A stretch of 64,000 bases of DNA from an uncultured Pelagibacteraceae bacterium (GTDB lineage: Bacteria; Pseudomonadota; Alphaproteobacteria; Pelagibacterales; Pelagibacteraceae): contig CACICF010000002.1 of assembly GCA_902584995.1 (NCBI GenBank), positions 1-64,000 of the forward strand, in the 5' to 3' direction. This document shows positions 33,936 through 43,081 of this stretch, piece by piece. The notes below the pieces were generated by a model that saw only the letters and a list, made by a program, of their open reading frames with translations, was not told the DNA's origin and did no database searches. Each line of letters starts with the position of its first letter. Positions within the stretch are counted from its first letter, which is position 1. The position numbers and the translations under genes were made by a program.

Positions 33936-34827
33936 GATACACACTTCGTATAAACAGCTCGAACAAAGATCTAAATATACAAACATGTTCTTAAGATGGT
34001 TTTTGTACTTTGTGCTAATACTTTTTGCATTATATTTTATATTCCCATTATATGTAATGATCGTAACTTCATTAAAAACAATGGAGGAAATTCGTCAAGG
34101 AACATTATTAACCTGGCCAAGTGGATTAAACTTTGACTCTTGGGCTGTTGCTTGGGGCGGCAGAGGATATGGAGCAGGTGATACTTTTTTAAAACCATAC
34201 TTTTGGAATTCAATAAAGATGGTTGTACCAGCTGTATTTTTTTCTACATTTATTGGTGCAATGACAGGATACGTTTTAACAAAATGGAGATTTAAAGGAG
34301 ACCAATGGGTATTTCTTTTTTTATTATTTGGATGTTTCATTCCATTCCAAGCAATCTTATTACCTATGGCTAGAACTCTTGGTGTTTTAGGAATATCAAA
34401 CTCAGTAATTGGACTTGTGTTAGTTCATACAGTTTATGGAATTCCATTTACAACTTTATTTTTTAGAAATTATTATATTTCTGTTCCAACAGAATTAGTA
34501 AAAGCTGCAAGAATAGATGGAGCTGGCTTTTTTAAAATATTTTTCAAAATTTTGCTTCCTATATCAGCACCAATTATAGTAGTAACAGTTATTTGGCAAT
34601 TTACACAAATATGGAATGACTTTTTATTTGGATCAACTTTTTCATTTGGAGAGGCAGCACCAATTCAAGTTGCATTAAATAATATGGTTTTATCAAGCAC
34701 AAGTGTAAAGGAATACAATGTAGATATGGCCTCAGCAATAATAGCTGGCGTTCCTACACTTATTGTTTATGTATTAGCAGGCAAATATTTTATTAGAGGA
34801 TTAACTTCAGGAGCAGTAAAAGGATAA
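33925..34827 (+). CDS. Sugar ABC transporter permease 2 (GtsC/MalG type)
   Basis: A 300-residue permease with six membrane segments. Typical are the N-terminal YFIFPLYVMIVTSLKTMEEI, LTKWRFKGDQWVF, and the EAA loop ELVKAARIDGAGFFKIFFKILLPISAP near residue 195. It pairs with the preceding permease, with which it overlaps by 11 bases; the ATPase gene starts 2 bases after its stop. An SD-like GAGGAGAG precedes the start inside the upstream gene. Confidence 0.93.
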   Translation: MQDKIHTSYKQLEQRSKYTNMFLRWFLYFVLILFALYFIFPLYVMIVTSLKTMEEIRQGTLLTWPSGLNFDSWAVAWGGRGYGAGDTFLKPYFWNSIKMVVPAVFFSTFIGAMTGYVLTKWRFKGDQWVFLFLLFGCFIPFQAILLPMARTLGVLGISNSVIGLVLVHTVYGIPFTTLFFRNYYISVPTELVKAARIDGAGFFKIFFKILLPISAPIIVVTVIWQFTQIWNDFLFGSTFSFGEAAPIQVALNNMVLSSTSVKEYNVDMASAIIAGVPTLIVYVLAGKYFIRGLTSGAVKG

Positions 34828-34829
34828 AC

Positions 34830-35924
34830 ATGAAAACTTTAAAAATTGATGAATTATCAAAAAATTTTGGAACAACAGAAGTTTTAAGAAAAATTAATTT
34901 AGAAATAGACGAGGGAAATTTCTTAGTACTTTTAGGTCCTTCGGGCTGTGGAAAGTCAACGTTATTAAATATTATTGCTGGTTTAGAAACAATAAATGAG
35001 GGGAATGTCTATATAGATGATTACAATGTAAGCAAAGTAGAACCAAAAGACCGAAATATTGCAATGGTATTTCAATCTTATGCTTTGTACCCATCAATGA
35101 ATGTGCGAGAAAATATGATATTTGGCCTTAAACAAGCCAAAGTGTCAAAAGAAAAAATAGAGGAACAGTTACAAAAAGTTTCAAAATTTTTACAAGTTGA
35201 TGCCTTACTAGAAAGGAAACCTTCACAACTATCAGGAGGTCAAAGACAACGTGTGGCAATCGGAAGAGCATTAGTAAGGGAGCCTAGAATATTTTTATTT
35301 GATGAACCATTATCAAATTTGGATGCAAAATTAAGAGTTGAAATGAGAAGAGAAATTAAAAAACTTCATCAACAGCTTAAAACAACTGTAGTCTATGTTA
35401 CTCATGATCAAACTGAGGCTATGAGTTTAGGTACCAATATTGCTATAATGAATCATGGTGTGATCCAGCAAAATGATACGCCAGAAAATATTTACAACAA
35501 ACCTAGCAATACATTTGTGGCAGATTTTATTGGTTCTCCATCAATGAATTTGATCAAAGGCAATCTAAAACAAAATTCAAATCAAATTTCATTTGTTGCT
35601 AATGGCTCAAACTTTGAAATTCCAATAAATGGATACGACTTTATAGAAAAATCTAATTTAGAAAACAAAGAAGTTTTTTTTGGTGTTAGGCCAGAGCATA
35701 TATTCTCTAAAAAATCTAATGAGGGAGATTTTGAAATTAATCTAAGAGCTGATTTAAGTGAGTATATTGGTCACGAGCAAATAATGACATTTGATTATGA
35801 AAATCAAGAAGTTTTAGCTAAATTTCCTTCTACAATAAAAATTGAATTATCAAAAAATACAAAATTATATTTTGATTTAACACAAATTTCATTATTTGAT
35901 GCTAAAACTGAGGAAAGGATTTAA
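34830..35924 (+). CDS. Sugar ABC transporter ATP-binding protein (MalK/UgpC type)
   Basis: A 364-residue ATPase. Walker A GPSGCGKST near residue 33, Q-loop FQSYALYPSMNVRENM, signature QLSGGQRQRVAIGRAL, Walker B IFLFDEPLSNLDAKLR and His switch THDQTEAM are intact. The C-terminal third is the MalK-type TOBE/regulatory region, with FFGVRPEH. It energises the two preceding permeases. The next SDR gene follows directly after the stop, which puts the enzymes in the same transcript. Confidence 0.94.
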   Translation: MKTLKIDELSKNFGTTEVLRKINLEIDEGNFLVLLGPSGCGKSTLLNIIAGLETINEGNVYIDDYNVSKVEPKDRNIAMVFQSYALYPSMNVRENMIFGLKQAKVSKEKIEEQLQKVSKFLQVDALLERKPSQLSGGQRQRVAIGRALVREPRIFLFDEPLSNLDAKLRVEMRREIKKLHQQLKTTVVYVTHDQTEAMSLGTNIAIMNHGVIQQNDTPENIYNKPSNTFVADFIGSPSMNLIKGNLKQNSNQISFVANGSNFEIPINGYDFIEKSNLENKEVFFGVRPEHIFSKKSNEGDFEINLRADLSEYIGHEQIMTFDYENQEVLAKFPSTIKIELSKNTKLYFDLTQISLFDAKTEERI

Positions 35925-36686
35925 ATGAAAGTAAAATATTTTGATCTTAAAAATAAAAGAGTTTTTATTACAGGAGGAGGATCTGGAATAGGCGCTTCTA
36001 TAGTAGAGCATTTTTGTGAGCAAGAATGCGAAGTTTATTTTGTGGATATAAATATAAAAGAATCCAAAAAATTAATTTCAAATTTAAAAAAAAAAAAGAT
36101 TAAAGTTCCACACTTTATTGAATGTAATCTTTTAAAAATTAAAAAATTAGAAAATATAATTAAAAAAATAATAAAATCAAAAGGGCCTATTGATATTTTA
36201 ATAAATAATGCAGCCAATGATGATAGACATGCTACTAAACAGGTAGATGAAAAATATTGGAACAATAGAATGGATGTAAACTTAAAACACTTTTTCTTTA
36301 CTATTAAAGCAGTTTTAAAAGGAATGATTCAAAAAAAAAGTGGAGCTATTGTAAATTTGAGTTCAGTTTCTTGGATGTTGGGTGAAGGTGACAAGGTTGC
36401 TTATGAAACAGCAAAATCAGCCGTTATTGGTTTAACCAGGTCTTTTGCAAGAGAATTTGGCAAATACAATATTAGATGCAACTCTGTAACTCCAGGATCA
36501 ATTGCCACTGAACGCCAAATAAAGCATTGGTTAACGCCGAAATATAAAAAGTTTATTCTTGATAAACAATGTTTGAAAAGACAACTAAAACCAGCTGATG
36601 TAGCTAGTTTAGTTGTTCATCTTTCTTCTGATGTGTCCTCAGGATGCACTAAACAGAACTTTATTATAGATGCTGGTATCACCTAA
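35925..36686 (+). CDS. Short-chain dehydrogenase/reductase, sugar-type
   Basis: A 253-residue SDR with TGGGSGIGASIVEHF at the N-terminus, Asp in YFVDIN (NAD preference), NNAANDD instead of the usual NNAG, catalytic Ser in VNLSSVSWM and Tyr-x3-Lys in YETAKSA. SDRs with NNAANDDRH occur as sugar (for example glucose or galactose) dehydrogenases in non-phosphorylating pathways. It begins directly after the ATPase gene stop, so it is likely the first enzyme acting on the imported sugar, giving a lactone. Confidence 0.84.
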   Translation: MKVKYFDLKNKRVFITGGGSGIGASIVEHFCEQECEVYFVDINIKESKKLISNLKKKKIKVPHFIECNLLKIKKLENIIKKIIKSKGPIDILINNAANDDRHATKQVDEKYWNNRMDVNLKHFFFTIKAVLKGMIQKKSGAIVNLSSVSWMLGEGDKVAYETAKSAVIGLTRSFAREFGKYNIRCNSVTPGSIATERQIKHWLTPKYKKFILDKQCLKRQLKPADVASLVVHLSSDVSSGCTKQNFIIDAGIT

Positions 36687-36697
36687 GATATAGATTT

Positions 36698-37738
36698 GTG
36701 CCTAAGAAAGTAAAAATCTCAGTTATCGGAATTGGTTTAATGGGATTACAGCATATTAAAGCAATCCAAAGATCTAAAAACGCTTCTCTTCACTCAATTG
36801 TAGAAATAAAAAAAACAGGCAATGAATTAGCGAAAAAATTCAAAGTTCCACTATATAAAAATACAAAAATACTATTAGAAAGTGATAAGCCTGATGCCGT
36901 TATAGTTGCAACTCCAAATGTTTTACATGAAAAGGATACTGTAAAATTTTTAAATTCAAAAATACCTGTTTTGTTAGAAAAACCTATTTCGGATAATATA
37001 AAATCAGCAAAAAAAATTATAAGTAGTGCAAATAAAAACAAAACATCTTTATTAATAGGATATCATAGACGACATAATTCTATCGTTAATAAAGTAAAAA
37101 AAATAATAGAAGGTAAAAAACTCGGAAAAATTGTATCTGCTAATATTTTATGTTGGCTTTATAAACACAAAAATTATTTTAATGAAAAATGGAGAATAAG
37201 TGATGGTGGTGGTCCGTTAGGTATTAATTTGGTTCATGATATTGATATGATTTGTTATTTACTTGGCTCAGTAAAATATGTTCAGGCTTTTAAATCAAAT
37301 AGTATAAGAAAACATAAGGTTGAAGATACAGCTTCAGTAAATCTATTTTTTAAGTCCGGTGCTTTATGTACTTTGAATATATCAGATACAATTACTTCTC
37401 CTTGGAGTTATGAGTTAACCGCTGGTGAAAATCCTGCTTATCCAATAACTGATCAATCATCTTATTTCATAGGAGGAACAAAAGGCTCTGTTCAATTTCC
37501 AAATTTAAAATTTTGGTATTATCAAAAAGAAAGAAGTTGGTGGAATAGAATTCATAATAATAAAATTAATGTCCAAAAGAGCAATGAAACATTAATTAAT
37601 CAAATTGATCATTTCTCTAAAGTCGTAATAAAAAAAGAACAACCTAAAGTGACAGGTAAAGATGGTTTAAATTCTCTTATTATTTTTGATGCAATAAATA
37701 AAAGTTCAAAATCAGGAAAAAAAATAAAAATTAACTAA
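36698..37738 (+). CDS. Gfo/Idh/MocA-family oxidoreductase
   Basis: A 346-residue dehydrogenase. N-terminal VIGIGLMGLQHIKAI binds the nucleotide, LEKPISDN is the EKP motif, GYHRRHN matches the conserved RR loop, and GGPLGINLVHDIDMICYLLG carries the substrate-domain HD. Translation starts at GTG 36698, with no better in-frame ATG. It follows the SDR by 11 bases in the ABC operon. The substrate is unknown. Its last 8 bases overlap the convergent DMT transporter gene. Confidence 0.82.
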   Translation: MPKKVKISVIGIGLMGLQHIKAIQRSKNASLHSIVEIKKTGNELAKKFKVPLYKNTKILLESDKPDAVIVATPNVLHEKDTVKFLNSKIPVLLEKPISDNIKSAKKIISSANKNKTSLLIGYHRRHNSIVNKVKKIIEGKKLGKIVSANILCWLYKHKNYFNEKWRISDGGGPLGINLVHDIDMICYLLGSVKYVQAFKSNSIRKHKVEDTASVNLFFKSGALCTLNISDTITSPWSYELTAGENPAYPITDQSSYFIGGTKGSVQFPNLKFWYYQKERSWWNRIHNNKINVQKSNETLINQIDHFSKVVIKKEQPKVTGKDGLNSLIIFDAINKSSKSGKKIKIN

Positions 37739-38615
37739 CTTTTTTAACTTTTTTTGATCCTTCAACTCTAATAAACATAACTCCAAAAATTATAATACCT
37801 ATTAGACCTATTATTTTACTTATATCTGCAGGTACACCAAAAATTAAAAAATTAATTATAGTTGACCATAGTAACTGTGAATATTGAAAGTTAGTTACAA
37901 AAGATAAATTTGATAATTGAATCGCATAAATAATTATAAAGTGACTTATGAAACCAAAAATACCCATTGCTATTAACCCTATCCAATAAAAATTATTTTC
38001 AATTGGTTTCCAATTAAAAGAAATATAAATGGTAAAAATTAAAGCACCAGTAACAGCGGTATAAAAAACTGCTGAGAAAGGTTCATTGTTTCCAGAAATA
38101 AGTTTAGTAAAGAATTGATAAAGTGCCCAACATAATGGAGGAACTATTGGAAATATTAGTTCAGGTGATAATATTTTCATACTAGGGCCTAAAGCGTAAA
38201 CAATTGACCCAAAACTTAACAACATTAAAATTATACCTTTGGGAGATAAAATATCTTTTAAAAAGTATGCTGATAATAATGAAACAATTAATGGTGCACT
38301 AAAAAAAACCACATATATATCAACTAAATCAAATCTTTGTAATGAGTTAAACATAAAGAATGTTGCTGTCACCATTAATAAAGATCTAACAATTTGAATT
38401 TTAAAATTTCTTGTTAAATTTAGTTTTGGCTTAAAAAGTAAAAAATAAACACAAAGTGCAATAAAATGGAAAAAAAATCTGCCCCATACTGCTTGAGTAA
38501 CAGGCATAACACTTCCTAAATATTTTGCTGTAGAGTCCATGCATACAAATAAAAAAAAACCTGAAGCAGATAGAAAAATTACTTTAAATAAGGAAGCTTT
38601 TGGATTTTTAGACAT
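37731..38615 (-). CDS. EamA-family (DMT) transporter
   Basis: A 294-residue protein with ten hydrophobic segments in two EamA repeats. The N-terminus FFLFVCMDSTAKYLGSVMPVTQAVWGRFFFHF resembles RhaT/YdcZ-like exporters often annotated as S-adenosylmethionine- or riboflavin-uptake-like; the real substrate is unknown. It is 27 bases downstream of the altronate-dehydratase-like gene on the same strand, so it may be in the same transcript and move a sugar-acid metabolite. Confidence 0.84.
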   Translation of the reverse strand: MSKNPKASLFKVIFLSASGFFLFVCMDSTAKYLGSVMPVTQAVWGRFFFHFIALCVYFLLFKPKLNLTRNFKIQIVRSLLMVTATFFMFNSLQRFDLVDIYVVFFSAPLIVSLLSAYFLKDILSPKGIILMLLSFGSIVYALGPSMKILSPELIFPIVPPLCWALYQFFTKLISGNNEPFSAVFYTAVTGALIFTIYISFNWKPIENNFYWIGLIAMGIFGFISHFIIIYAIQLSNLSFVTNFQYSQLLWSTIINFLIFGVPADISKIIGLIGIIIFGVMFIRVEGSKKVKKVS

Positions 38616-38642
38616 GGGATATTTTTATCAATCAATCAAAAG

Positions 38643-40148
38643 TTACATTACAACGCCTACTTGCCAAGGATTAAATTCCTCGTCACCGTAGCCATTAATT
38701 TCACTTTTTGATTTATTTCCTGAAGCGGTATTTACAACAAGATCAAATATCTTACTTCCAACTTTTTCAATATCTTCTTGTCCTTCAGCTATTGTTCCAC
38801 AATTAATATCCATATCTTCTTCCATTTTTTTATACATTGCAGAATTTGTAGACAGTTTTAAACTTGGTACCGGTTTACATCCAAAGCATGAACCTCTACC
38901 TGTAGTAAAACATATAACATTTGCACCGGAAGCAACTTGACCTGTGACAGAAACTGGATCATACCCAGGTGAGTCCATAAAATTAAAGCCTTTATTTTTC
39001 AATGGCTCTGCATATTCCAATACATCTTCTAAAATTGATTTACCGCCTTTTGCAACAGCACCAAGAGATTTTTCTAGAATTGTAGTTAAGCCACCTCTTT
39101 TATTTCCTGGTGCAGGATTATTGTCCATTGTACTATTGTTTATTGAAGTATAATGCTTCCACCATTCTAATCTTTTCATAAGTTTATCTGCTGTTTCTTG
39201 ACTGTTTGCTCTGTTGATTAAAAGGTGTTCTGCACCATAAATCTCAGGAGTTTCTGATAATATAGAACTTCCCCCTTTTTTTACCAACATATCAGCTGCC
39301 ACACCCAAAGCTGGATTTGCAGTTATACCGGAATATCCATCTGAGCCACCACATTGAAGAGCTAAAGTTAAATGGCTCACTGACTCTGGAGTTCTTTTAA
39401 TATTATTTGCTTCAGATAATAGATTTTTAATTTGAGATAAGACTTTATCTACAATTTTTTTTGTGCCACCTTCATCCTGAATTGTTAAAAAATGTATCCT
39501 ATTATGTTTTTTGACCGACTCATCAAATAAACTTACTTGTGCGCATTCACAACCCAAGCCAATGACAAAAACATGTGAAAAATTTGGATGATTTTTAAAA
39601 CCATCAATCGTTCTTTGAAACATTTGCATTCCTTCACTAACTGTATTCATGCCACATCCAGTAGAATGCGTAATTGGAACGATTCCATCTATATTAGGGT
39701 AATCATTCAAAATGTTTGAATACTTTATCTTTTCAACAATCATCTTTGTTACAGTTGCTGAACAATTTACTGTACTTACAATTCCTATATAGTTTCTTGT
39801 AGCAACCTGGCCATTTTCTCTCAAAATTCCGTTGAAAAAAGTATCTGCATTTTCATCAACAATTGTTTTTTTATTATTTACTTTAAAGGCTCTTTCAAAT
39901 TCTTTGAATTCTAAATTATGTGTGTGAACATGTTCGCCTGCACTTATATTTTTAGAGGCAAATCCTATTATTTGATCATATTTGATTATTGGGTCACCTT
40001 TTTTTATTGGTTTTAAACAAACTTTATGCCCAAAAGGTATTGGATCAATAGTGCTAATATCTTGACCATTAATTTTTGTTTTTTCTGGCATAATGAATTG
40101 ACTTACACCAACATTGTCATTTTTATTTAGAACAATTAGACTATTCAT
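38643..40148 (-). CDS. Altronate/galactarate dehydratase-family (UxaA) enzyme
   Basis: A 501-residue protein with an N-terminal SAF domain (about 1-90, GHKVCLKPIKKGDPIIKYDQIIG, EHVHTHN) fused to the UxaA/GarD catalytic part. Cys-rich segments STGCGMN, GLGCECAQ, LQCGGSDGYSG and GRGSCFGCKPVPSLKL mark the Fe(II)-dependent dehydratase. UxaA converts D-altronate to 2-keto-3-deoxygluconate in hexuronate breakdown; related members act on other sugar acids. It is divergent from the IlvD/Edd dehydratase, with a 65-base gap carrying a 12-bp palindrome. Confidence 0.88.
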   Translation of the reverse strand: MNSLIVLNKNDNVGVSQFIMPEKTKINGQDISTIDPIPFGHKVCLKPIKKGDPIIKYDQIIGFASKNISAGEHVHTHNLEFKEFERAFKVNNKKTIVDENADTFFNGILRENGQVATRNYIGIVSTVNCSATVTKMIVEKIKYSNILNDYPNIDGIVPITHSTGCGMNTVSEGMQMFQRTIDGFKNHPNFSHVFVIGLGCECAQVSLFDESVKKHNRIHFLTIQDEGGTKKIVDKVLSQIKNLLSEANNIKRTPESVSHLTLALQCGGSDGYSGITANPALGVAADMLVKKGGSSILSETPEIYGAEHLLINRANSQETADKLMKRLEWWKHYTSINNSTMDNNPAPGNKRGGLTTILEKSLGAVAKGGKSILEDVLEYAEPLKNKGFNFMDSPGYDPVSVTGQVASGANVICFTTGRGSCFGCKPVPSLKLSTNSAMYKKMEEDMDINCGTIAEGQEDIEKVGSKIFDLVVNTASGNKSKSEINGYGDEEFNPWQVGVVM

Positions 40149-40160
40149 TTTTAAATATAA

Positions 40161-40172
40161 GTTTTATAAAAC
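40161..40172. promoter_or_regulatory. 12-bp palindrome between divergent dehydratase genes
   Basis: GTTTTATAAAAC is a perfect palindrome in the 65-base gap between the uxaA-like and ilvD-like starts. Location between divergent sugar-acid genes fits a shared operator. No regulator gene is linked, and coincidence cannot be excluded. Confidence 0.28.
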
Positions 40173-40213
40173 ATTATAAATTAATTTAATTTAAATAAAA
40201 TATTTATAATTTG

Positions 40214-41206
40214 ATGAAAAAAAAGAATTTAAGAAGTAAACAATGGTTTGATGATCCTAAAGACCCAGGCATGACAGCCATGTATTTAGAAAGATATCTT
40301 AATTATGGACTTACAAGAGAAGAGCTTCAATCAGGCAATCCGATAATAGGTATTGCGCAGTCAGGTAGTGATTTGTCACCATGCAATAGACATTTTTTAT
40401 CTTTGAGCAAAAGAATTAAAGATGGAATTAGAAGATCAGGTGGTATTCCGATGGAATTTCCTACTCACCCAATCCAAGAAACTGGGAAAAAGCCTACTGC
40501 AATGTTGGATCGAAATTTATCTTACTTATCATTGGTCGAAGTTCTTTACGGTTATCCAATAGATGGAGTAATACTTACAACTGGTTGTGATAAAACTACT
40601 CCAGCAGCTTTAATGGCAGCTGCTACAGTAAATATTCCTGCAATTGTTTTATCTGGTGGCCCAATGCTGGATGGTAATTATAAAGGCAAAAAAGCTGGAG
40701 CAGGAACCATTATTTGGGAAGCAAGAAGATTACATGCAAAAGGAGAAATTAATTACGAGGAATTTATGGATATGGCAGCTGCATCTTCACCAAGTCCTGG
40801 TCATTGTAATACAATGGGAACTGCTTCATCAATGAATTCAGTGGCGGAAGCATTGGGAATGTCTTTACCTGGATGTGCTGTGATACCAGCGCCTTATCGA
40901 GAAAGAGAACAAATTTCTTTTGAGACAGGATCGAGAATTGTAAATATGGTCCATGAAGATCTTACACCTTCTAAGATAATGACAAAGAAAGCTTTTGAAA
41001 ATGCAGTTGTGGTTGCTAGTGCTATAGGTGCATCAAGTAATTGCACTACTCATCTAATTGCAATTGCAAAACACATGGGTGTGAAATTTGATTTATCAAA
41101 TTGGCAAAAATTAGGGCACAAAATACCTTTATTGGCTAACTGCCAACCTGCTGGAGAGCATTTAATGGAAGGTTTTACAGAGCGGGCGGTATACCTGCAA
41201 TCATGA
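40214..41206 (+). CDS. IlvD/Edd sugar-acid dehydratase, N-terminal part (frameshifted)
   Basis: The first 330 residues of an IlvD/Edd-family dehydratase of the arabinonate/xylonate type. [35 protein letters not shown], and the Fe-S cluster cysteines in [17 protein letters not shown] and LANCQPAGE are present. The frame stops at 41204-41206 after an out-of-frame tail following EGF. The next frame continues the family pattern as [12 protein letters not shown], so one base is missing in the T-run at 41173-41176. ATG 40214 is preferred over the TTG just before it. With one base restored the gene would encode 591 residues, the normal size. Confidence 0.85.
   Translation: MKKKNLRSKQWFDDPKDPGMTAMYLERYLNYGLTREELQSGNPIIGIAQSGSDLSPCNRHFLSLSKRIKDGIRRSGGIPMEFPTHPIQETGKKPTAMLDRNLSYLSLVEVLYGYPIDGVILTTGCDKTTPAALMAAATVNIPAIVLSGGPMLDGNYKGKKAGAGTIIWEARRLHAKGEINYEEFMDMAAASSPSPGHCNTMGTASSMNSVAEALGMSLPGCAVIPAPYREREQISFETGSRIVNMVHEDLTPSKIMTKKAFENAVVVASAIGASSNCTTHLIAIAKHMGVKFDLSNWQKLGHKIPLLANCQPAGEHLMEGFTERAVYLQS
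41173..41176 (+). other. Frameshift site in the IlvD/Edd dehydratase gene
   Basis: The sequence GGTTTTACAGAGCGGGC has four T residues. Five would read GGT TTT TAC AGA GCG GGC, that is GFYRAG, exactly the family pattern, and would join both frames into one open frame. A single-T deletion in a homopolymer is the simplest explanation, either a sequencing/assembly error or a true mutation. Confidence 0.85.
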
Positions 41207-41988
41207 AAGAATTAATGAAGCATAAAAAAATCCACCAAAACTTAATAACTGTAACAGGAAAAACAGTTGCTCAAAACTTAAGAAAAAAAATAAATGTCGA
41301 TAGAGATGTAATAAAAACTTTCAAAGATAATTTAACTGATAAGGCAGGTTTTTTAGTTATGAAAGGTAATTTCTTTTCATCAGCAATCATGAAAACTTCA
41401 GTTATTAGCAAAGAATTTAGGGAAAGATATTTGTCAAATCCTAAACATCCAAATGTCTTTAAAGGTAAAGCTGTAGTATTTGAAGGACCTGAAGATTATC
41501 ATAAAAGAATAAATAGCAAAAAGTTAAAGATTGATGAAAATTCAATCTTAATAATAAGAGGATGTGGACCTGTTGGATATCCAGGATCTGCTGAAGTGGT
41601 GAACATGCAACCACCAGATAGACTATTAAAAAGGGGCATAAATGCTTTACCCACGCTTGGTGACGGTAGACAGAGCGGTACCTCAGAAAGTCCATCAATA
41701 CTTCATGTATCACCAGAGTCTGCAGTAGGTGGAGATTTAGCAATTGTTAAAACTGGCGATAAAATGACAATCGATTTAAATAAAAGAAGAGTAGACCTTC
41801 AAATAACAAAATTAGAGTTTACAAAAAGAAGAAAAAAGAAAAAAATAAAAAAACTTAATAATCAAACTCCTTGGCAAGAAATTTCTAGATCAAATGTTGG
41901 TCAACTCGAAGATGGAGCATGTATAATGTCAAGAGATCAATATTTAGATATTACTAAAACTAAGGGTATTTTAAGAAACTCCCATTAG
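41203..41988 (+). CDS. IlvD/Edd sugar-acid dehydratase, C-terminal part (frameshifted)
   Basis: The last 261 residues of the same dehydratase. Family sequence actually begins upstream in this frame at RAGGIPAI (about 41179); the ATG at 41203 is an internal Met. Visible are [12 protein letters not shown], the C-terminal swivel-barrel segments [14 protein letters not shown], the catalytic Ser region [19 protein letters not shown], and [11 protein letters not shown]. This part alone lacks the Fe-S cluster, so it would be inactive unless the frame is restored. It is followed immediately by a hydroxyacid dehydrogenase gene. Confidence 0.85.
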   Translation: MKELMKHKKIHQNLITVTGKTVAQNLRKKINVDRDVIKTFKDNLTDKAGFLVMKGNFFSSAIMKTSVISKEFRERYLSNPKHPNVFKGKAVVFEGPEDYHKRINSKKLKIDENSILIIRGCGPVGYPGSAEVVNMQPPDRLLKRGINALPTLGDGRQSGTSESPSILHVSPESAVGGDLAIVKTGDKMTIDLNKRRVDLQITKLEFTKRRKKKKIKKLNNQTPWQEISRSNVGQLEDGACIMSRDQYLDITKTKGILRNSH

Positions 41989-42957
41989 ATGAAACCAAAA
42001 ATACTAGTTTCTAGAAAAATCTCTGATGGAGCAGAGGAAATATTAAAACAAGAATTCGATGTTACTTTAAATTTGGAGGACAAACCTTATCCGTATGAGG
42101 AATTAATTAAACTTGTAAATAATTATGATGGATTAATTTCAACAAGTTTTGATAAATTAGATAAGAATTTCTTTGATAGTTTGACAGGCAGGTTAAAAGT
42201 AATTGGTCATGTTGGAGTGGGATATGATAATATAAATACTCAATCAGCTAAGGAAAAAAACATAAAATTATCGAATACACCAAATGTATTAAACGACGCT
42301 GTAGCAGAAATAACTGTTCTGCTAATTTTAGCATCCTCAAGAAGAATCGGAGAGGCTTATAATTTAGTTAAAACAAATACTTGGAAAGATCATAAACCTG
42401 ATATTACAAAATTAATGGTGGGTAATGAAATTACAGGAAAAACTTTAGGCATCATAGGAATGGGAAGAATTGGTCAGATTGTAGCTGATAGAGCAAGAGC
42501 TTTTAATATGAAAATAATTTACTTCAATAGAAATAAATTATCTAAAGATCTTGAAAAAGATGCTGCTTATTACTCAGATTTAAAATCTATGTTACCTAAT
42601 TGTGATTATGTAAGTTTACATACTCCTGCTACTCCGGAAACAAAAAATATAATCAATTCAGAAACCTTAAAATTATTTCCAAAACATTCAGTGTTTATAA
42701 ATACATCAAGAGGATCAACTGTAGATGACGATGCATTAATAGAGGCTTTGAAAAACAAAAAAATTTATGGTGCTGGACTTGATGTATTTAATAATGAACC
42801 TAATCTAGATAAAAGATATTTAGAATTAGATAATTGTTTTGTCTTACCTCATGTTGGTAGTGCGACACATGAAACTCGATTAGCTATGAGCATGCTAGCA
42901 GTTAATAATTTAAAGTGTTTTTTTTCAAATAAACCACTGCTTTCAGAAGTAGTTTAA
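41989..42957 (+). CDS. D-2-hydroxyacid dehydrogenase (glyoxylate/hydroxypyruvate reductase-like)
   Basis: A 322-residue NAD(P)-dependent reductase. GHVGVGYDNINTQSAK, the Rossmann motif GIIGMGRIGQIVADRARAF, catalytic Arg in NTSRGSTVD, Glu in DVFNNEPN and His in LPHVGSAT. This is the GyaR/GhrB-like group that reduces glyoxylate, hydroxypyruvate or 2-ketogluconate. It starts directly after the dehydratase stop (TAGATG), so the two are co-translated and likely consecutive in a sugar-acid route. It ends before a 124-base gap leading to the TRAP transporter. Confidence 0.88.
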   Translation: MKPKILVSRKISDGAEEILKQEFDVTLNLEDKPYPYEELIKLVNNYDGLISTSFDKLDKNFFDSLTGRLKVIGHVGVGYDNINTQSAKEKNIKLSNTPNVLNDAVAEITVLLILASSRRIGEAYNLVKTNTWKDHKPDITKLMVGNEITGKTLGIIGMGRIGQIVADRARAFNMKIIYFNRNKLSKDLEKDAAYYSDLKSMLPNCDYVSLHTPATPETKNIINSETLKLFPKHSVFINTSRGSTVDDDALIEALKNKKIYGAGLDVFNNEPNLDKRYLELDNCFVLPHVGSATHETRLAMSMLAVNNLKCFFSNKPLLSEVV

Positions 42958-42986
42958 TATTCGACTAAAAGTTGTACTATCCAAAA

Positions 42987-43009
42987 TTATATATTTTACA
43001 AATATATAA
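42987..43009. promoter_or_regulatory. Inverted repeat upstream of the TRAP transporter genes
   Basis: Perfect 10-bp arms TTATATATTT and AAATATATAA separated by TAC, in the 124-base gap before dctP and 72 bases before its start. It could be an operator for the TRAP operon. All-A/T arms weaken the inference. Confidence 0.28.
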
Positions 43010-43081
43010 ATTCTCTCTTTTATTTGAAATCTTTTTCTCTTTGTGTTTAAATTTAGATAATAACATAACTGAGAGGAAATA

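Noticed and set aside
41165..41206. Programmed -1 frameshift in the IlvD/Edd gene
   Set aside because: A slip on TTT at the four-T run would restore the frame, but no classic slippery heptamer or downstream pseudoknot is seen and the family has no such habit; a single-base deletion is simpler.
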